Translations under genes and position numbers: made by a program
From: an uncultured Roseobacter sp.
GTDB taxonomy: Bacteria > Pseudomonadota > Alphaproteobacteria > Rhodobacterales > Rhodobacteraceae
Length of the DNA stretch: 64,000 nt
Direction: 5' to 3'
Assembly: GCF_947493125.1 (NCBI RefSeq)
Contig: NZ_CANLQB010000014.1
Coordinates: 1 to 64,000, forward strand
Notes under the pieces: generated by a model
What the model saw: only the letters and a program-made list of their open reading frames with translations
Database searches by the model: none
Told to the model about the DNA's origin: nothing
Shown here: positions 43,387 through 52,315 of the stretch, piece by piece
Position numbering within the stretch: the stretch's first letter is position 1
Layout: the number at the start of each line of letters is the position of its first letter

Positions 43387-43628
43387 AGAGTCCTGTTGAG
43401 CCACTAATACCCGACAACGCACACTGCCCGCGATTGTTCCCCCGCAGGACATCGCTGAGACTGCTTCATCAGACGTCGGTGCGCTTGGCGTCTGCCTCCT
43501 GACTGGCTCCGAGAAGATCTTCACCCTCGTCCAAACCAACGGAGGCTTCCTCCGGTTCTGTGTCGGCCAGCAGGTCACTTTCCGACGCTGTGGCATCAGG
43601 CTCGTCGACCGATGGCTTTCAGACATCC

Positions 43629-44201
43629 TCATGAGGTATCGGTGCGTACCAGGCCAGCGTGGGGATCATCACGGCCAAAAGAAACAGCGGCAGCGCGGCC
43701 ATTGCATCCTGGAAAAGTCGGGGTCATCCTTGCCAGAGCGGGGTCAAAGGAGCCGTTGACTTTGGTGCTGACCTCGATCCGGTGCACCACGGCGACAACA
43801 CCGTTGATCTTCCCGGACAAGTCCAGCGCCCACATGCGCTGTGTCTCGGTCTCTGCCAGCCCGTCAAGGAAAGCCACATCCTCATAGACAGTGACCGTCG
43901 TGGCGTCGTACCAATCGTTTGCGCCCAGAATGCAGTCAATGCCCTCGGCAATGACTTCGTCTGACGCCACCGGCTCGATGTTCACGCGCTGTTCGGTGGC
44001 GACGGCGTCGGTTAAGGGAGATGTGGCAGTGGCTTGCGATAGGGCAGGGCCTGGTACGCTCCAGAACAACCGAAGAAGGTTCGGACACAGGCAAAGGACA
44101 GGGCGGGCCCATCTATGGTCCGCACTGAAAACGCGCATGTCAATGTTCCGTTTCAGGGCCGCATGGCGCGGTTGGTCATCGGTCTGCCTGCAGCCTTTTG
44201 T
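43629..44201 (-). pseudogene. BON-domain fragment, probably of a second MscS-type channel
   Basis: The open frame contains a recognisable BON domain (EVIAEGIDCILGANDWYDATTV, then VAFLDGLAETETQRMWALDL, then VVAVVHRIEV). In BON-MscS channels this is followed by a channel body, but here the frame turns into unrelated residues after FDPALARM and stops; a hydrophobic stretch LPLFLLAVMIPTLAWY in another frame nearby (about 43640-43700) may be the continuation. I read it as the decayed start of a BON-MscS gene next to the intact mscS. A short secreted BON protein is an alternative. Confidence 0.55.
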
Positions 44202-44264
44202 CCATCCACTCGGCAACCAGGTCGTGCTGCACATTCGCCTGTGCCGCGATGCGACAAAACCCGA

Positions 44265-44900
44265 TCAGCTCTCACAGAGGCGAGGAAATGCGCTTGAACC
44301 CGAAATGAAGACAACGGTGACCCCGACCTCCGTCTCGCCCTGCATCACGAGGTATCCGCAAAAGAGAAGCACGGTGATCAGCCCCGAGGCGTTCAGCAGG
44401 TTGAGCGCGGATTTCATTAGAAACTTGAGCAGGAAAAATTTCATACGATTACCGAAAATCTGCTTTGGCAACGCGTCTCCGCGGCTGTGATCGGCTTCGC
44501 GCTGCCTGAGATTTCATCGCCGAGATCGCGCAGGAGGCCGGCGCGCGCCTCCACCAATCGGTTCAGGCGCCGTTGGCTCACCGATGTCAAAGTCACCTGC
44601 GGGATTAGGAAGGCCACAGCAAAGACGGCGATTTTTTGGCCCCACCACGAACATATAAGCCACCACGCCGATCAACATCGCCGTGTTCGCGCAGGCGCAT
44701 GAGACGGCCTGACCCACGACCCCAACCCCCAAGAGTTTCGATCTCAGTTCCAACGCTGGATACAACGCGCCCGCTGCACTGGTTCGGATCATCCTCTGAT
44801 CCGTGGATCAGGCTGAGCAGATGATGACGAATGTATAGCGTCGTGCTCTCACTGATCCACGACTGACAGCCCCAAAGCCCGTATTTGGCCACTTGTTGCA
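44265..44900 (-). pseudogene. ABC exporter (MsbA/multidrug type) membrane-domain remnant
   Basis: Fragments in different frames align in order with the membrane domain of an ABC exporter: SVGTEIETLGG (about 44730), AVSCACANTAMLIGVVAYMFVVGPK (about 44640-44710), then GYLVMQGETEVGVTVVFISG (about 44295-44355), the last membrane helix and its following signature. At least two frameshifts separate them, and the ATPase domain is absent. The call is moderately sure for the family, high for loss of function. Confidence 0.6.
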
Positions 44901-44916
44901 ACAGGATGACAGCCAC

Positions 44917-45300
44917 TTAGATAGTGCCGAATTGCACCGGCAGGCGCACATCGTGCGTCTCAAAGACCTCGTTCACGATAGGGCGCCGCAGCTCGATCGG
45001 GACGAGGCTCAGCACAGCCACAAGAATTGCAATCAGCCGCCGCTCGGAGCGGATGTAAAAGCAATACCCAATCATTAGCATACGGATTATCAGTTCGGGA
45101 TCGACTGATGGTCGGCCCGTGTGGCTATAAAAAATCTGCAAGATGTCCCCGGATGCTGCTCAGATCGAGATGCCGATCAATCGATCGCAACAGATGATCT
45201 TGCGGAACACGATCTTCCAACGAGAACTCATAAAAAAAAGCGCCGCTTGCGGGTCCTGCCTCGAACCCGTTATCGCAAATGCTCTCGCTCAATGCGGAAA
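44917..45300 (-). pseudogene. IS1182-type transposase N-terminal remnant
   Basis: FFYEFSLEDRVPQDHLLRSIDRHLDLSSIR (frame ending at 45125) continues after a frameshift as FYSHTGRPSVDPELIIRMLMIGYC and IRSERRL, the conserved N-terminus of IS1182-family transposases. Homology stops right after RSERRL, so most of the gene including the DDE centre is missing. Confidence 0.78.
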
Positions 45301-45637
45301 TTGAATCAGCCAACTACGCAGCAATCAAGCAGGAGTTATTCCACACCATCTGCCGAACACCGCCTTTCCAAAATGTTGGCCCGCTATTGCGCAGCATTCA
45401 TCGGGTTGTCCAAATTTGCTTCTAAAGGCTTTCGACAACTTCTAGCCAGACCATAAGTGCATCAAGTTCCTTGTCGATTCGGTCAGACGTTGGAGCGACG
45501 GGGTTCATCGCATCCGAAATCTTGTGAAGCGGGATCGAGCAATCCCCGGAATAATGGCGCATGGTCTTGGTGTGCTGCTCGGTGATTGCCGAGAGTTTGG
45601 CGATCGGAACGTAGGATGTCGGCCGAATTCTGCATCG
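45301..45637. other. Intergenic region with no recognised gene
   Basis: About 340 bp between the IS1182 remnant and the 3' end of the glutamine-synthetase-like gene. AT-richer than the surroundings; nothing identifiable was found. Confidence 0.4.
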
Positions 45638-46939
45638 TCAGTAGGTCTGACTGTAGGCGGCACAGCGAGCGGCCGTATCCATCTCTGCCACATGGGCGAT
45701 CTCCGCCTGCTTGTGGGCCAGATAGACCGGAGCGAAAACATCCGGGAACCAGCCGCGCACGGTGTCATTGGCTTCGAACCGCGCCAGAGCCGCCTCCAGC
45801 GTTTCTGGCAGACGGACAAAACCCCGTGCCTCAAGATCCGCGGCAGACAGCAGCGACAGGTCTTCCTCAGTCGGATCGGGCGGGCGAAGCCCTTGTTCGA
45901 TCCCCTGGCATCCGGCGTGCACGACGGCAGCGAGCGCCAAATGCGGACAGGCTGCCGCGTCAGCTGCACGATATTCGATATTGAACTGGCGGGCGATACT
46001 CGCTGGGTCCTTGGCGGTCACGGGGCAAACCCGGAGCGACGCCTCGCGGTCTCTGAAGCCGAGATTATTGTAGGCCGCCGACCAGCGGTGCGGTGTCAGC
46101 CGCAGATAGGAGACAACGGAGGGTGCGGTCAGGGCGAGTATACTGTCGAGATATCTCAGCACGCCGGCGGAAAAAGCCGCCGTCAACTCTGACATGCCGC
46201 AGACGCCGTCCGGATCGTAGGTTGCCGATTCACCAGCCGCATCTAGAAAGCTCATATGAATATGCACACCGTTGCCGACGCTGGCCGGATCAAGGATCGG
46301 CGCATAGGTCGCGCGGTCGCCCGCATGGCGGGCTGTGGCGCGGGTCAGCTCGCGGACCATCACAGCTGCATCTGCCGCACGCACGCCGCTTTCAGGGCCG
46401 ATCACGACCTCGTATTGATTGGGGCCATACTCCTTCATGATGCTGTCAGGGCTCAGCCCCGCTTGAGCGAGATGCGCCATCAGCGCCTCGCACAGCCCCC
46501 GCTTCGCCTCGAACCCCGCGCGGCCATAGGCTTCGTTCAACATGCTACCGCCGGACGTCAGTTGGAACTCATGTTCGAAGGCCGCCAGCAGAGACACCCC
46601 GCCAACCCGCTGCAACCGCTCCAAGGCGCTGCGCAACAGCGCTCGGGTACACAACTCCCACGGCGCGCCGTCCAACGTCACAATATCGCCCAGCATGAAA
46701 CGTTCGGTGCTGCTGCCGAAATCTGCGGCCACGGCCGCATCGCCGTCCGGGATCAACAGCAGATCCCCCAATGCGCCAAAGGGGCTTTCGGCGATGCTGT
46801 CGAAACAGGTGATCTGCACGTTGGTCGGTGTCCAGCCCACCCCGCGCTTTAGCCATTTGTCCAACTGATCAGCGGGAAACGCCTTGCCCCGGACCTTGCC
46901 AGCCAGATCGCAGGTTGCGGCAAAGATCAAGTCCGTCAT
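45638..46939 (-). CDS. Glutamine-synthetase-family ligase (gamma-glutamyl amide/amine ligase)
   Basis: A 433-residue GS-fold protein. Family landmarks are AAFEHEFQL near 120, MKEYGPNQYEVV near 175, GNGVHIHMSFLD near 225 with the His of the ammonium/glutamate site, SYLRLTPHRWSAAYNNLGFRDREASLRV near 280 and a C-terminal polar tail. It is shorter and more divergent than GlnA, and belongs with catabolic members that attach glutamate to amines or related compounds. The ATG overlaps the stop of the RpiR gene by 4 nt. In this cluster it may activate an amine or amide substrate; the reaction is inferred. Confidence 0.8.
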   Translation of the reverse strand: MTDLIFAATCDLAGKVRGKAFPADQLDKWLKRGVGWTPTNVQITCFDSIAESPFGALGDLLLIPDGDAAVAADFGSSTERFMLGDIVTLDGAPWELCTRALLRSALERLQRVGGVSLLAAFEHEFQLTSGGSMLNEAYGRAGFEAKRGLCEALMAHLAQAGLSPDSIMKEYGPNQYEVVIGPESGVRAADAAVMVRELTRATARHAGDRATYAPILDPASVGNGVHIHMSFLDAAGESATYDPDGVCGMSELTAAFSAGVLRYLDSILALTAPSVVSYLRLTPHRWSAAYNNLGFRDREASLRVCPVTAKDPASIARQFNIEYRAADAAACPHLALAAVVHAGCQGIEQGLRPPDPTEEDLSLLSAADLEARGFVRLPETLEAALARFEANDTVRGWFPDVFAPVYLAHKQAEIAHVAEMDTAARCAAYSQTY

Positions 46940-47781
46940 GTCTTGGTCTCCATTGTCAGCGCGCGGGTCGCGTCCCACATTTCGATACGGTCGCGGGTTT
47001 GATCCCAGGTGAGTTCCGCAATGCGGGCGACGATGGCCTCCACGATCGCAAGCGCGGCCGCATAGCTGTCCCAGATGGTGCCGGTCTCGATCGGCACCGC
47101 CAGCACTTCGGCGGCGCTGCCTTTGATCGGGGAAATCCAGCTGTCGGTCAAAAGTACGATCTTCACACGCTTCGTGATCATCGCCTGCGCGAGGCGTTCA
47201 AGCGAGGGCTCGTACCGCCGAAAGTCCACCATGAAGACCACGTCACCCGGCTTCATGCGCAAAAGGGAGGCAGGCCATGCCTCGGGGTCGCGCGCGATGT
47301 GCGCGATCCCTTCGCGGGACTGGGCGAGGTGAAAGGTGAGATGGCGCGCTATCGTGTCGCTGATCCGGCCACCCATGGCAAAGACCTGTCGCCGTGGGTT
47401 CGATAAAAGGGCCGTGATACGTTCGAATTGGCTATCCGTGATCGCATCTCCGGAAGATTCGATCTGTGCCGCGGCCCTTGCAAGAAAGCCCGCTAGGAAG
47501 CTGCCTCTGATCCGGGTGTTTCTCTCGTGCAGGTCGACCGGAGACACATCGCCACGGCGCAACTCTTCGACCAGTTTGCGCTGCATGTCGGCGTAGCCAT
47601 CGAGCCCAAGCTTGGTGGTGAATCGCGAAATGGATGCAGCCGAAACACCTGCCTCTTCAGCGAGTTCCTGAATGTTGAGCAGCCCTTTGAAAGGATAATT
47701 CGACAAAAGTGTTGCTGCCAACTTGCGCTCGGATTGGGTCAAGTTGTCGGAGACGGCGGCAATGGTCAATCTGACTGTCAT
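46936..47781 (-). CDS. RpiR/MurR-family regulator (HTH + SIS)
   Basis: A 281-residue regulator: residues 1-78 form the RpiR helix-turn-helix (LAEEAGVSAASISRFTTKLGLDGYADMQRKL) and about 110-250 a SIS domain (VFAMGGRISDTIARHLTFHL). SIS domains usually sense phosphosugars, but RpiR proteins also control amide and taurine-type N utilisation. It is the first gene of the minus operon with the GS-like ligase and is divergent from the amide-hydrolase/Liv operon. Two GAAAA-N4-TTTTC palindromes lie just upstream and are its likely binding sites. Confidence 0.88.
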   Translation of the reverse strand: MTVRLTIAAVSDNLTQSERKLAATLLSNYPFKGLLNIQELAEEAGVSAASISRFTTKLGLDGYADMQRKLVEELRRGDVSPVDLHERNTRIRGSFLAGFLARAAAQIESSGDAITDSQFERITALLSNPRRQVFAMGGRISDTIARHLTFHLAQSREGIAHIARDPEAWPASLLRMKPGDVVFMVDFRRYEPSLERLAQAMITKRVKIVLLTDSWISPIKGSAAEVLAVPIETGTIWDSYAAALAIVEAIVARIAELTWDQTRDRIEMWDATRALTMETKT

Positions 47782-47795
47782 TTCGTCAGAATGGT

Positions 47796-47847
47796 GAAAA
47801 CTAATTTTCAGTCAATACAAATTCATTGACATAGAAAACTGTTTTTC
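47796..47847. promoter_or_regulatory. Two matching palindromes in the divergent RpiR promoter
   Basis: GAAAACTAATTTTC (47796-47809) and GAAAACTGTTTTTC (47834-47847) are near-identical 14-mers, each a perfect GAAAA-N4-TTTTC inverted repeat, 38 bp apart (start to start). They lie between the RpiR start (47781) and the start at 47861; the first is next to the RpiR start codon, the second next to the amidohydrolase start, and TTGACA (47826-47831) lies between. This is the arrangement expected for an autoregulating divergent repressor/activator. Confidence 0.65.
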
Positions 47848-47860
47848 CAAGGCTGAAGAG

Positions 47861-48634
47861 ATGACTCTCGCCGACGTTTCATCGATTCTGCACAAATCCG
47901 ACCCTGCACCGGTCAAGATCGTCAACGGGGAGTCCCGCTTGCCCATACTGTTGGTTTGTGAGCATGCGGGCCAGGCAATACCGCAATCCCTGAACAGGTT
48001 GGGGCTGCCGCAGCACGTAGTGGACAGCCATCGTGGCTGGGATATCGGGGCGCTTGCGGTGGCTAACGATGTGGCGGCGCGGCTCGGGGCGCCGCTGGTA
48101 GTCCAGACGTACAGCCGCCTTGTGATTGACTCCAATCGCCCCCCTGACAGCCCCAGCGCGGTGCCGCCCGAAGTTGACGGTGTCACCATTCCCGGAAATC
48201 TCGGGATTACGCCGACGGAACAACGCCAACGCGCCCGGGAAATCTTTGACCCGCTCAATGCGGCCATCACCCAAAGGATGGCTGACCTGCAACCGCGCGG
48301 CTGCTTTTCGATCCATTCCTTCACCCCCGTGATGGGCGGCAGGGCCCGACCCTGGCATGCGGGTTTCCTCAGCCGTCGCGATCTTGATACCGCCCAAGCC
48401 CTCATGGAGAGCGTTGCAGCCCAGCGGCCCGACCTGACCTTGGCGATCAATGAGCCCTACCAAATCGACGACGAAACCGACTGGTTCATACCTCGTCACG
48501 CTGAACCCAGCGGCGCGGCCCATACTTTGATTGAAATCCGAAATGATCTGATCACCCACCCCGAGGGCGCCGCAGAATGGGCGAAGCTGATCGCGGTGGC
48601 GATATCAGAAGTCCTTCCGGAGACAGACACATGA
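47861..48634 (+). CDS. N-formylglutamate amidohydrolase-family protein
   Basis: A 257-residue member of the FGase/HutG family, zinc-type hydrolases that split N-formylglutamate. The N-terminal LLVCEHAGQAIP motif (about 30-41) with Glu/His ligands, DSHRGWDIGA near 56, SRLVIDSNRP near 85, CFSIHSFTPVMGG near 147 and LIEIRNDLI near 227 are conserved. With a GS-like ligase encoded across the promoter, it may hydrolyse an N-acyl or gamma-glutamyl compound; it need not be part of histidine catabolism as no hut genes are present. Its stop overlaps the next ATG by 4 nt. Confidence 0.85.
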   Translation: MTLADVSSILHKSDPAPVKIVNGESRLPILLVCEHAGQAIPQSLNRLGLPQHVVDSHRGWDIGALAVANDVAARLGAPLVVQTYSRLVIDSNRPPDSPSAVPPEVDGVTIPGNLGITPTEQRQRAREIFDPLNAAITQRMADLQPRGCFSIHSFTPVMGGRARPWHAGFLSRRDLDTAQALMESVAAQRPDLTLAINEPYQIDDETDWFIPRHAEPSGAAHTLIEIRNDLITHPEGAAEWAKLIAVAISEVLPETDT

Positions 48635-49275
48635 CCCTCAGCCGCGACGTCCCGATCGAACCCGCCCATGCCGCGCTTTTGTTCATTGATGTGCAGAATT
48701 TCTCGGCGGAACGGAATGGATCTGAGTTCAAGGGGCTGCCCGCCGATGAGTTCAACGACAAATACGGCTGGTTCTTCGATGAACTCGACAGCCGCGTCAT
48801 ACCCAATATGCAAGCCATTCAAGGCGCCGCCCGGGAAGCTGGGGTGGAAGTGATGTATACCACCATCGAAAGCCTCACCCTCGACGGGCGGGACCGGTCG
48901 CTCGACTACAAGATCACCGGTTTCAATGTTCCCAAGGGCAGTTGGGACGGCAAGGTCATCGACCGGATCGCACCGCAAGGCGACGAGATCGTCCTGCCCA
49001 AGTCCTCGTCCTCTGTCTTTGTCTCGACCCACATCGACTATATTCTGCGTAACCTCGGCGTCCGGCAGGTGATCATGTCGGGGCTGATCACCGATCAATG
49101 TGTCGAAAGCGCTATCCGCGATGCCTGTGATCTGGGCTATCTGGTCACACAGGTGACCGATGCCTGCCTGACCTACTCGCAGGCGCGACATGACAATTCA
49201 CTGAGTGCGATCACCGGCTACTGCCGTCAAGTGACAAGCGCCGAGCTTGTCGATGAACTGGAGGCCACCCGCTGA
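48631..49275 (+). CDS. Isochorismatase-family cysteine hydrolase
   Basis: A 214-residue hydrolase with the catalytic triad visible: Asp20 in LLFIDVQN, Lys in LPKSSSSVF near 120 and Cys in GLITDQCVESA near 155. Members in nitrogen catabolism split N-carbamoyl compounds, biuret, ureidoacrylate or amides (nicotinamidase). An unusual insertion, KGLPADEFNDKYGWFFDEL near 35-55, hints at a particular sub-group. ATG 48631 overlaps the previous stop, and the TGA overlaps the next ATG by one base, so it is translationally coupled in the amide operon. Confidence 0.88.
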   Translation: MTLSRDVPIEPAHAALLFIDVQNFSAERNGSEFKGLPADEFNDKYGWFFDELDSRVIPNMQAIQGAAREAGVEVMYTTIESLTLDGRDRSLDYKITGFNVPKGSWDGKVIDRIAPQGDEIVLPKSSSSVFVSTHIDYILRNLGVRQVIMSGLITDQCVESAIRDACDLGYLVTQVTDACLTYSQARHDNSLSAITGYCRQVTSAELVDELEATR

Positions 49276-51143
49276 TGGCAACAGCAGCGCTCCACGCACA
49301 TCCGGCCCGGCTGCGCGCGGCGAACTGGCTGCGCACGCTGGCAGCACTGGCTGTGCTGGCCGGCACGGTGGCGTTCCTGATGCTGCTCTTTGGGCGCACA
49401 GGCGAGCGGATCGCGCTGTTGATGTGCGTCAACGTGGCCGCCGTGGTGGCCTTGGCGGCCTTCTGCGGTAACACCGGCATTGTCTCCTTTGGCAATGGCG
49501 CCTTCATGGCACTGGGGGCCTACCTGTCCGGCATTCTGACGATGCCCGCCGCATTGCAACGCAGCGCGCTGCCCGATTTGCCGCTCTGGCTGGCCGGACA
49601 TGAGTTGGCTCTGTGGGGCGCCCTGCCTTTCGTCCTATTGGCTGGGCTGGCATTTGCGCTGTTGACCGGCAGCGCGATTTCTCGGCTGGTGGGGCCGTCG
49701 GCGGCCATCGCCACCCTTGGTCTCTTGATCATCGTGCACAGCATCGGTGTCAGCGCACGGGAATTCACCCGGGGCAGCCAGACGTTCTACGGGGTGCCAC
49801 GGATCACCGAATTGGTCTATGTACTGGTGGCCGCGATGATCTTCATCCTCATCGCACGGCTCTACCGCGAAAGCCGCTGGGGTCTCTTTGTCCGCGCCGT
49901 GCGTGATGACGAGGATGCGGCAACTGCCCTTGGCATCTCGCCGCGTCGGGCACGGCTGGTGGCTTGGACCCTCTCTGGCACCTTGGCCACTGTCGCGGGC
50001 GCGCTCTACGGGCATATCCTCGGTGCCTTCTCACCCGCCTCCTTCTACCTTGGCCTGGTCTTCGCCCATGTGGTGATGATGATCGTTGGCGGCATGTCGT
50101 CTGTTGGCGGTGCGGTGGTGGGCGTTGTCGCCGTGACGCTTTTGCAGAACGCGGTGCGCAACCTCGAAGGGGGGATCACTCTTGGCGGGATCAGCCTGCC
50201 AGAGGTTTTCGGTCTGACAACCGTCGCTCTGGGCATTGCCATCCTGCTGGTCATCTGGCTGCGCCCCCAGGGCTTGGTCGGCGGGTTTGAGCTGGCCCCC
50301 GGTGCGGACGCCCGTCTGTTAGAGCGGATCAGCGGTACCGCCCGCGACGCCCCCGCACCGCGCCCGGTCAGCACCGAAACACTGCAGGCACGAGACCTCT
50401 CCAAGGCCTTTGCCGGGGTTCAGGCGGTGGCGGGCGCCAGCTTTGACGTGCCCGCGGGCCGGATCACGGGGTTGATCGGCCCGAATGGCGCAGGCAAGTC
50501 GACGTTGGTCAACCTGATCACCTGCCAATACACGGCGGATGCCGGGAGCGCCGAGATCGGGGGCACGCGCCTCACTGGGCTGGCACGTCATCGCATCATC
50601 GAAAACCGGGTTGCGCGAAGCTTTCAGAATCTGCGCCTTTTCTCGGGCCTGACCGCATTTGAAAACGTTCTGGTCGCGGCGTTGGCAGCCGGATACCGCC
50701 GTGATCAAGCCAACGCCATCGCCCTGCGCGAACTGGAAGCATTTGACCTTGCCGATATCGCGGCCATGCGTGCCGAAAACCTGCCATATGGTGCGCGCAA
50801 ACGGCTGGAGATCGCCCGCGCGCTGGCGCAGGACCCGGCAATCCTTTTGCTCGACGAACCTGCGGCGGGCATGAACCCGTCAGAGACCAGCGATCTGGCT
50901 GACCGGCTGATCCGCATCCGCGAAGACCGAAACATCGGCATCCTGCTGATCGATCACGACCTGCGCTTCGTCAATCGCCTGTGCAGCCACATCGTGGTGA
51001 TGAACCGGGGCCAAAAGATCGCCGAAGGGTCACCCGAAGAGGTGCGCGCGAACACCGCCGTGGTCGAGGCCTACATCGGCCGCGGCCGGGCGGCCCGCGC
51101 CGCTGATACCGACCCTGCCCAACAAAAAGCCATTGCCACCTGA
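49275..51143 (+). CDS. Fused Liv-type ABC permease-ATPase (LivM-LivG in one chain)
   Basis: A 622-residue protein. Residues 1-340 are a LivM-type permease (VSFGNGAFMALGAYLSG near 75, DDEDAATALGISPRRARLVAWTLSGTLA near 215-240). After a linker (about 340-365) residues 370-605 are a LivG-type ATPase: LSKAFAGVQAVAGASF, Walker A GPNGAGKST near 408, RSFQNLRLFSGLTAFENVLVAA, signature LPYGARKRLEIARAL and LLDEPAAGMNP. A single chain fixes one permease to one ATPase. It is part of a HAAT importer for branched amino acids, amides or urea derivatives. Confidence 0.9.
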   Translation: MATAALHAHPARLRAANWLRTLAALAVLAGTVAFLMLLFGRTGERIALLMCVNVAAVVALAAFCGNTGIVSFGNGAFMALGAYLSGILTMPAALQRSALPDLPLWLAGHELALWGALPFVLLAGLAFALLTGSAISRLVGPSAAIATLGLLIIVHSIGVSAREFTRGSQTFYGVPRITELVYVLVAAMIFILIARLYRESRWGLFVRAVRDDEDAATALGISPRRARLVAWTLSGTLATVAGALYGHILGAFSPASFYLGLVFAHVVMMIVGGMSSVGGAVVGVVAVTLLQNAVRNLEGGITLGGISLPEVFGLTTVALGIAILLVIWLRPQGLVGGFELAPGADARLLERISGTARDAPAPRPVSTETLQARDLSKAFAGVQAVAGASFDVPAGRITGLIGPNGAGKSTLVNLITCQYTADAGSAEIGGTRLTGLARHRIIENRVARSFQNLRLFSGLTAFENVLVAALAAGYRRDQANAIALRELEAFDLADIAAMRAENLPYGARKRLEIARALAQDPAILLLDEPAAGMNPSETSDLADRLIRIREDRNIGILLIDHDLRFVNRLCSHIVVMNRGQKIAEGSPEEVRANTAVVEAYIGRGRAARAADTDPAQQKAIAT

Positions 51144-51162
51144 AAACCAGAAAGGAAAAAAC

Positions 51163-52311
51163 ATGACATTAAAGTCTATTTTGCTCGGAACGGCCATTGC
51201 AGCCCTGGGGACTGCCAGTTCTGCCGAAGACTACATCATCGGCGTGATGTCGGCGCAGTCCGGCTATCTTGCGCCCTATGACGGCCCCGCTTATGCCGGG
51301 TTCAAATTCTGCATCGATGAGAAGATGGCCAACGGTGGGCTGAACGGGACCACACCGGTCAAGCTCATCGTCAAGGATACGCGCTCGGATATCGCGGTGG
51401 GTGTGCAGGTGGTGCAGGAGATGCTGGATGACGGCGCCAAGTTCATCGTCTCCTCCGCGGATGCTGACCCGACCATTGCAGCGGCACAGATCACGGCGGC
51501 TGACATGATCCCGACGATGACCTTTGCCGGCACCGCACCTGTGCTGACCCAAGTGGGCCCGCATGTCTTCGGCAGCTATCCGGCTGACAACCAGCAAGGT
51601 GCTGTGCTCGCCGCCTATGCCCGGGATCAGGGGTTCGAGAAGGCTTGGCTGCTGACCTCGCCCGACAGCGCCTATACCTTGGGCGGCCCCCGCTACTTCG
51701 GCGAGGCGTTTGAATCGCTCGGCGGTGCGGTTGTCGGTGAAAGCACCTACAGCCTGAACCAGCCGGACTTCTCGGCCATCGTCACCAACATCCAGAACGC
51801 GGATGACGCGCCGGACGTGATCGCAACCTGGGCCTGGGAGCCCGACTTCCCCGCCTTCATCCGCGCCCTGCGCGGCGCCGGGGTCGAGACGCAGGTGATG
51901 GGTGGTGACGTGCTCGACACGCCAACCGTGCGCGGGCTGGGTGATGTGGTTGATGGTGTTGTCCACACCTCCGGCGGCTTTCCGGATGAAGGCTCGGCCT
52001 ATGCCGATTTCATCGACCGCTTCAAAGCATCCACGGGGACCGTGCCTGACAACAACTACTACGTGAATGGCTGCGATATCGTGGACATGATTGAGCAGGC
52101 CCTCGCAGCGGCAGGCACGACTGATCCCGCAGCCGTCAGCGCGGCGATGGCCGAACTCGAGGACGGCACAGCCACCATGTCGAACTTCACCTTCAAGGGC
52201 ACGGATCGTATGCCCCTGCGCGAAGTGGTCGTGGCGCGGATCAGAGCGGATGGCGAGAAGGAGTTTGTCCTGCGGCAGTTGGCCGATCCTGAGACGCTGC
52301 CGAAGCCCTGA
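51163..52311 (+). CDS. Periplasmic substrate-binding protein of the Liv-type importer
   Basis: A 382-residue Peripla_BP_6 protein. The signal peptide covers residues 1-20 (MTLKSILLGTAIAALGTASSAE). The mature part begins YIIGVMSAQSGYLAPYDGPAYAGFKFCIDE and contains VKLIVKDTRSD and YPADNQQGAVLAAYARDQGFEKAWLL. Two cysteine residues may matter (FCID and NGCDI). It supplies the fused permease-ATPase; the ligand is likely an amide, urea-type or amino-acid compound given the hydrolases around it. ATG 51163 follows AAAGGAAAAAAC. Confidence 0.9.
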   Translation: MTLKSILLGTAIAALGTASSAEDYIIGVMSAQSGYLAPYDGPAYAGFKFCIDEKMANGGLNGTTPVKLIVKDTRSDIAVGVQVVQEMLDDGAKFIVSSADADPTIAAAQITAADMIPTMTFAGTAPVLTQVGPHVFGSYPADNQQGAVLAAYARDQGFEKAWLLTSPDSAYTLGGPRYFGEAFESLGGAVVGESTYSLNQPDFSAIVTNIQNADDAPDVIATWAWEPDFPAFIRALRGAGVETQVMGGDVLDTPTVRGLGDVVDGVVHTSGGFPDEGSAYADFIDRFKASTGTVPDNNYYVNGCDIVDMIEQALAAAGTTDPAAVSAAMAELEDGTATMSNFTFKGTDRMPLREVVVARIRADGEKEFVLRQLADPETLPKP

Positions 52312-52315
52312 ACCG

